The translations under genes and the position numbers were made by a program. Shown one piece after another: positions 5,940 through 7,041 of a stretch of DNA of 7,041 nucleotides. This DNA is from Verrucomicrobiota bacterium (GTDB lineage Bacteria > Verrucomicrobiota > Verrucomicrobiia > Limisphaerales > AV2). The notes beneath the pieces are model-generated. The model was not told the origin of the DNA and made no database searches. It saw only the letters and a list, made by a program, of their open reading frames with translations. Location: positions 1,840-8,880 of the forward strand of contig QHPA01000522.1 in NCBI GenBank assembly GCA_003218935.1. Direction: 5' to 3'. Every line of letters starts with the position of its first letter. Positions within the stretch are counted from its first letter, which is position 1.

Positions 5940-7041
5940 ATGCCTGAATACCAAACCTTTGAGCACGATGTCCTAGTCATTGGGGCCGGCGGCGCGGGAC
6001 TGCGCGCGGCGATCGAAGCCTCGGCGGCGGGGATATCGGTGGGCATTGTCTGCAAGTCGCTTCTGGGCAAGGCGCACACCGTGATGGCCGAAGGCGGCGT
6101 CGCGGCGGCCCTGGCAAACGTGGACGAACGGGACAACTGGAAGGTCCATTTCGCCGATACGATGCGCGGCGGGCAATACCTGAACAACTGGCGCATGGCC
6201 GAGCTGCACGCAAAGGAAGCGCCCGACCGTGTCCGCGAATTGGAAGCGTGGGGCGCGCTCTTTGACCGCACCACGGAGGGGCGAATTCTTCAGCGCAATT
6301 TCGGCGGCCACAAATATCCGCGTCTGGCGCACGTCGGCGACCGCACCGGCCTGGAAATGATCCGCACGTTGCAGGACCACGGCGTGCACCGCGGCATTGA
6401 TGTCCACATGGAATGCACCGTGATCACCTTGTTGAAAGATGGCGACCGCGTGGAGGGCGCGTTCGGTTACGATCGTGAGCGCGGTCGGTTCCGTCTGTTC
6501 AAGGCCAAAGCTTTCGTGCTCGCCACCGGCGGCATCGGGCGCGCCTACAAGATCACCAGCAACAGTTGGGAATACACCGGCGACGGCCAGGCGCTCGCCT
6601 ACCACGCCGGCGCCGAGCTGATGGACATGGAGTTCGTGCAGTTTCATCCCACCGGCATGGTCTGGCCGCCGAGTGTTCAGGGAATTCTCGTCACCGAAGG
6701 CGTGCGCGGTGAAGGCGGCGTTCTGCAGAACAAGGACGGTCGGCGGTTCATGTTCGACGACATTCCGGAGCTTTACAAGAACCAGACCGCCGACAACCCG
6801 GAGGAAGGGTGGCGCTATTGCCAGGGCGACAAGGAAGCGCGTCGCCCGCCCGAACTTCTCACGCGCGACCACGTCGCCCGCTGCATCGTGCGGGAAATCA
6901 AAGCGGGCCGCGGCAGCCCGCACGGCGGTGTGTTCCTCGATATTTCCTGGATCAAGGGAAAAATTCCCAAGGCGGCGGAACACATCAAAAAGAAACTGCC
7001 GAGCATGTATCACCAGTTCAAACAACTGGCCGACATCGACA
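5940..7041 (+). CDS. sdhA: Succinate dehydrogenase/fumarate reductase flavoprotein subunit (3' end outside window)
   Basis: From ATG 5940 the frame is open to the window edge (367 codons of a protein normally about 600 or more). Visible features in order: the FAD-binding GAGGAG (15-20) after VLVI, then AHTVMAEGG (45-53), where His46 is the probable covalent FAD attachment site. Next are a DRTG segment (134-137), LATGGIGRAY (194-203), TGDGQALAYHAGA (213-225), the substrate-binding FVQFHPTGM with His236 (232-240), and EGVRGEGG with the probable catalytic Arg256 (253-260). It oxidises succinate to fumarate (or the reverse) on the cytoplasmic face of the complex II equivalent. Motifs and reading frame look intact, unlike the genes upstream. 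No Shine-Dalgarno is visible before the ATG, and the upstream 200 bp contain the MITE-like element, so co-transcription with sdhC needs read-through of that element. The iron-sulfur subunit sdhB should follow outside the window. Confidence 0.95.
   Translation, partial: MPEYQTFEHDVLVIGAGGAGLRAAIEASAAGISVGIVCKSLLGKAHTVMAEGGVAAALANVDERDNWKVHFADTMRGGQYLNNWRMAELHAKEAPDRVRELEAWGALFDRTTEGRILQRNFGGHKYPRLAHVGDRTGLEMIRTLQDHGVHRGIDVHMECTVITLLKDGDRVEGAFGYDRERGRFRLFKAKAFVLATGGIGRAYKITSNSWEYTGDGQALAYHAGAELMDMEFVQFHPTGMVWPPSVQGILVTEGVRGEGGVLQNKDGRRFMFDDIPELYKNQTADNPEEGWRYCQGDKEARRPPELLTRDHVARCIVREIKAGRGSPHGGVFLDISWIKGKIPKAAEHIKKKLPSMYHQFKQLADID

Noticed and set aside
5973..7025. Long open frame (about 350 codons) on the minus strand opposite sdhA
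   Set aside because: It is antisense to a flavoprotein gene with intact motifs. High-GC codons on the plus strand produce such stop-free antisense frames, and the translation shows no recognisable domain.

Overview
The window looks like a chromosomal segment of a Verrucomicrobium, probably near the Pedosphaera/Limisphaera group. This is inferred from gene content, not from a marker gene. The evidence is a type II pseudopilin-like protein with the GFTLIELL leader, a region 2/region 4 ECF sigma factor of the kind common in Verrucomicrobia and Planctomycetes, a TPR-type C-terminus, and two repeat types I associate with such genomes (CCACGGATGGACACGGATGA and paired GTAGCCGCAA hairpins).

Layout. 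Bases 1-321 (+) are the C-terminus of a TPR-containing protein whose start lies outside the window. Convergent to it, on the minus strand, are a pseudopilin-like secreted protein (344-1231) and a vanadium-dependent haloperoxidase/PAP2-family protein (1313-2533) with a signal peptide and all but one of the usual active-site positions. A perfect 12-bp hairpin lies between these two. A gene-poor stretch (2534-2851) separates them from plus-strand genes.

From about 2850 to 4770 is a decayed zone. First comes an ECF sigma factor whose region 2 and region 4 lie in different frames (2852-3477). Next is a 45-codon stub repeating the start of an M29 aminopeptidase (3603-3740). The M29 aminopeptidase itself follows (3737-4766); it has lost an internal piece that should carry a metal-ligand histidine, and the rest is out of frame. 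A paired-hairpin repeat overlaps the M29 stop codon.

From 4936 to the right edge lies an intact succinate dehydrogenase operon: a five-helix membrane anchor of the actinobacterial Sdh1 type with a cluster of Cys and His residues, then the flavoprotein SdhA, cut by the window end. sdhB is expected just downstream. A 156-bp element with imperfect 33-bp terminal inverted repeats sits between sdhC and sdhA.

I see no complete undescribed system. The most interesting points are the three out-of-frame lesions packed directly upstream of a healthy sdh operon, the tandem M29 remnant with mainly synonymous divergence, the possible Rieske-like ligand set in SdhC, and the repeat inserted inside the operon.
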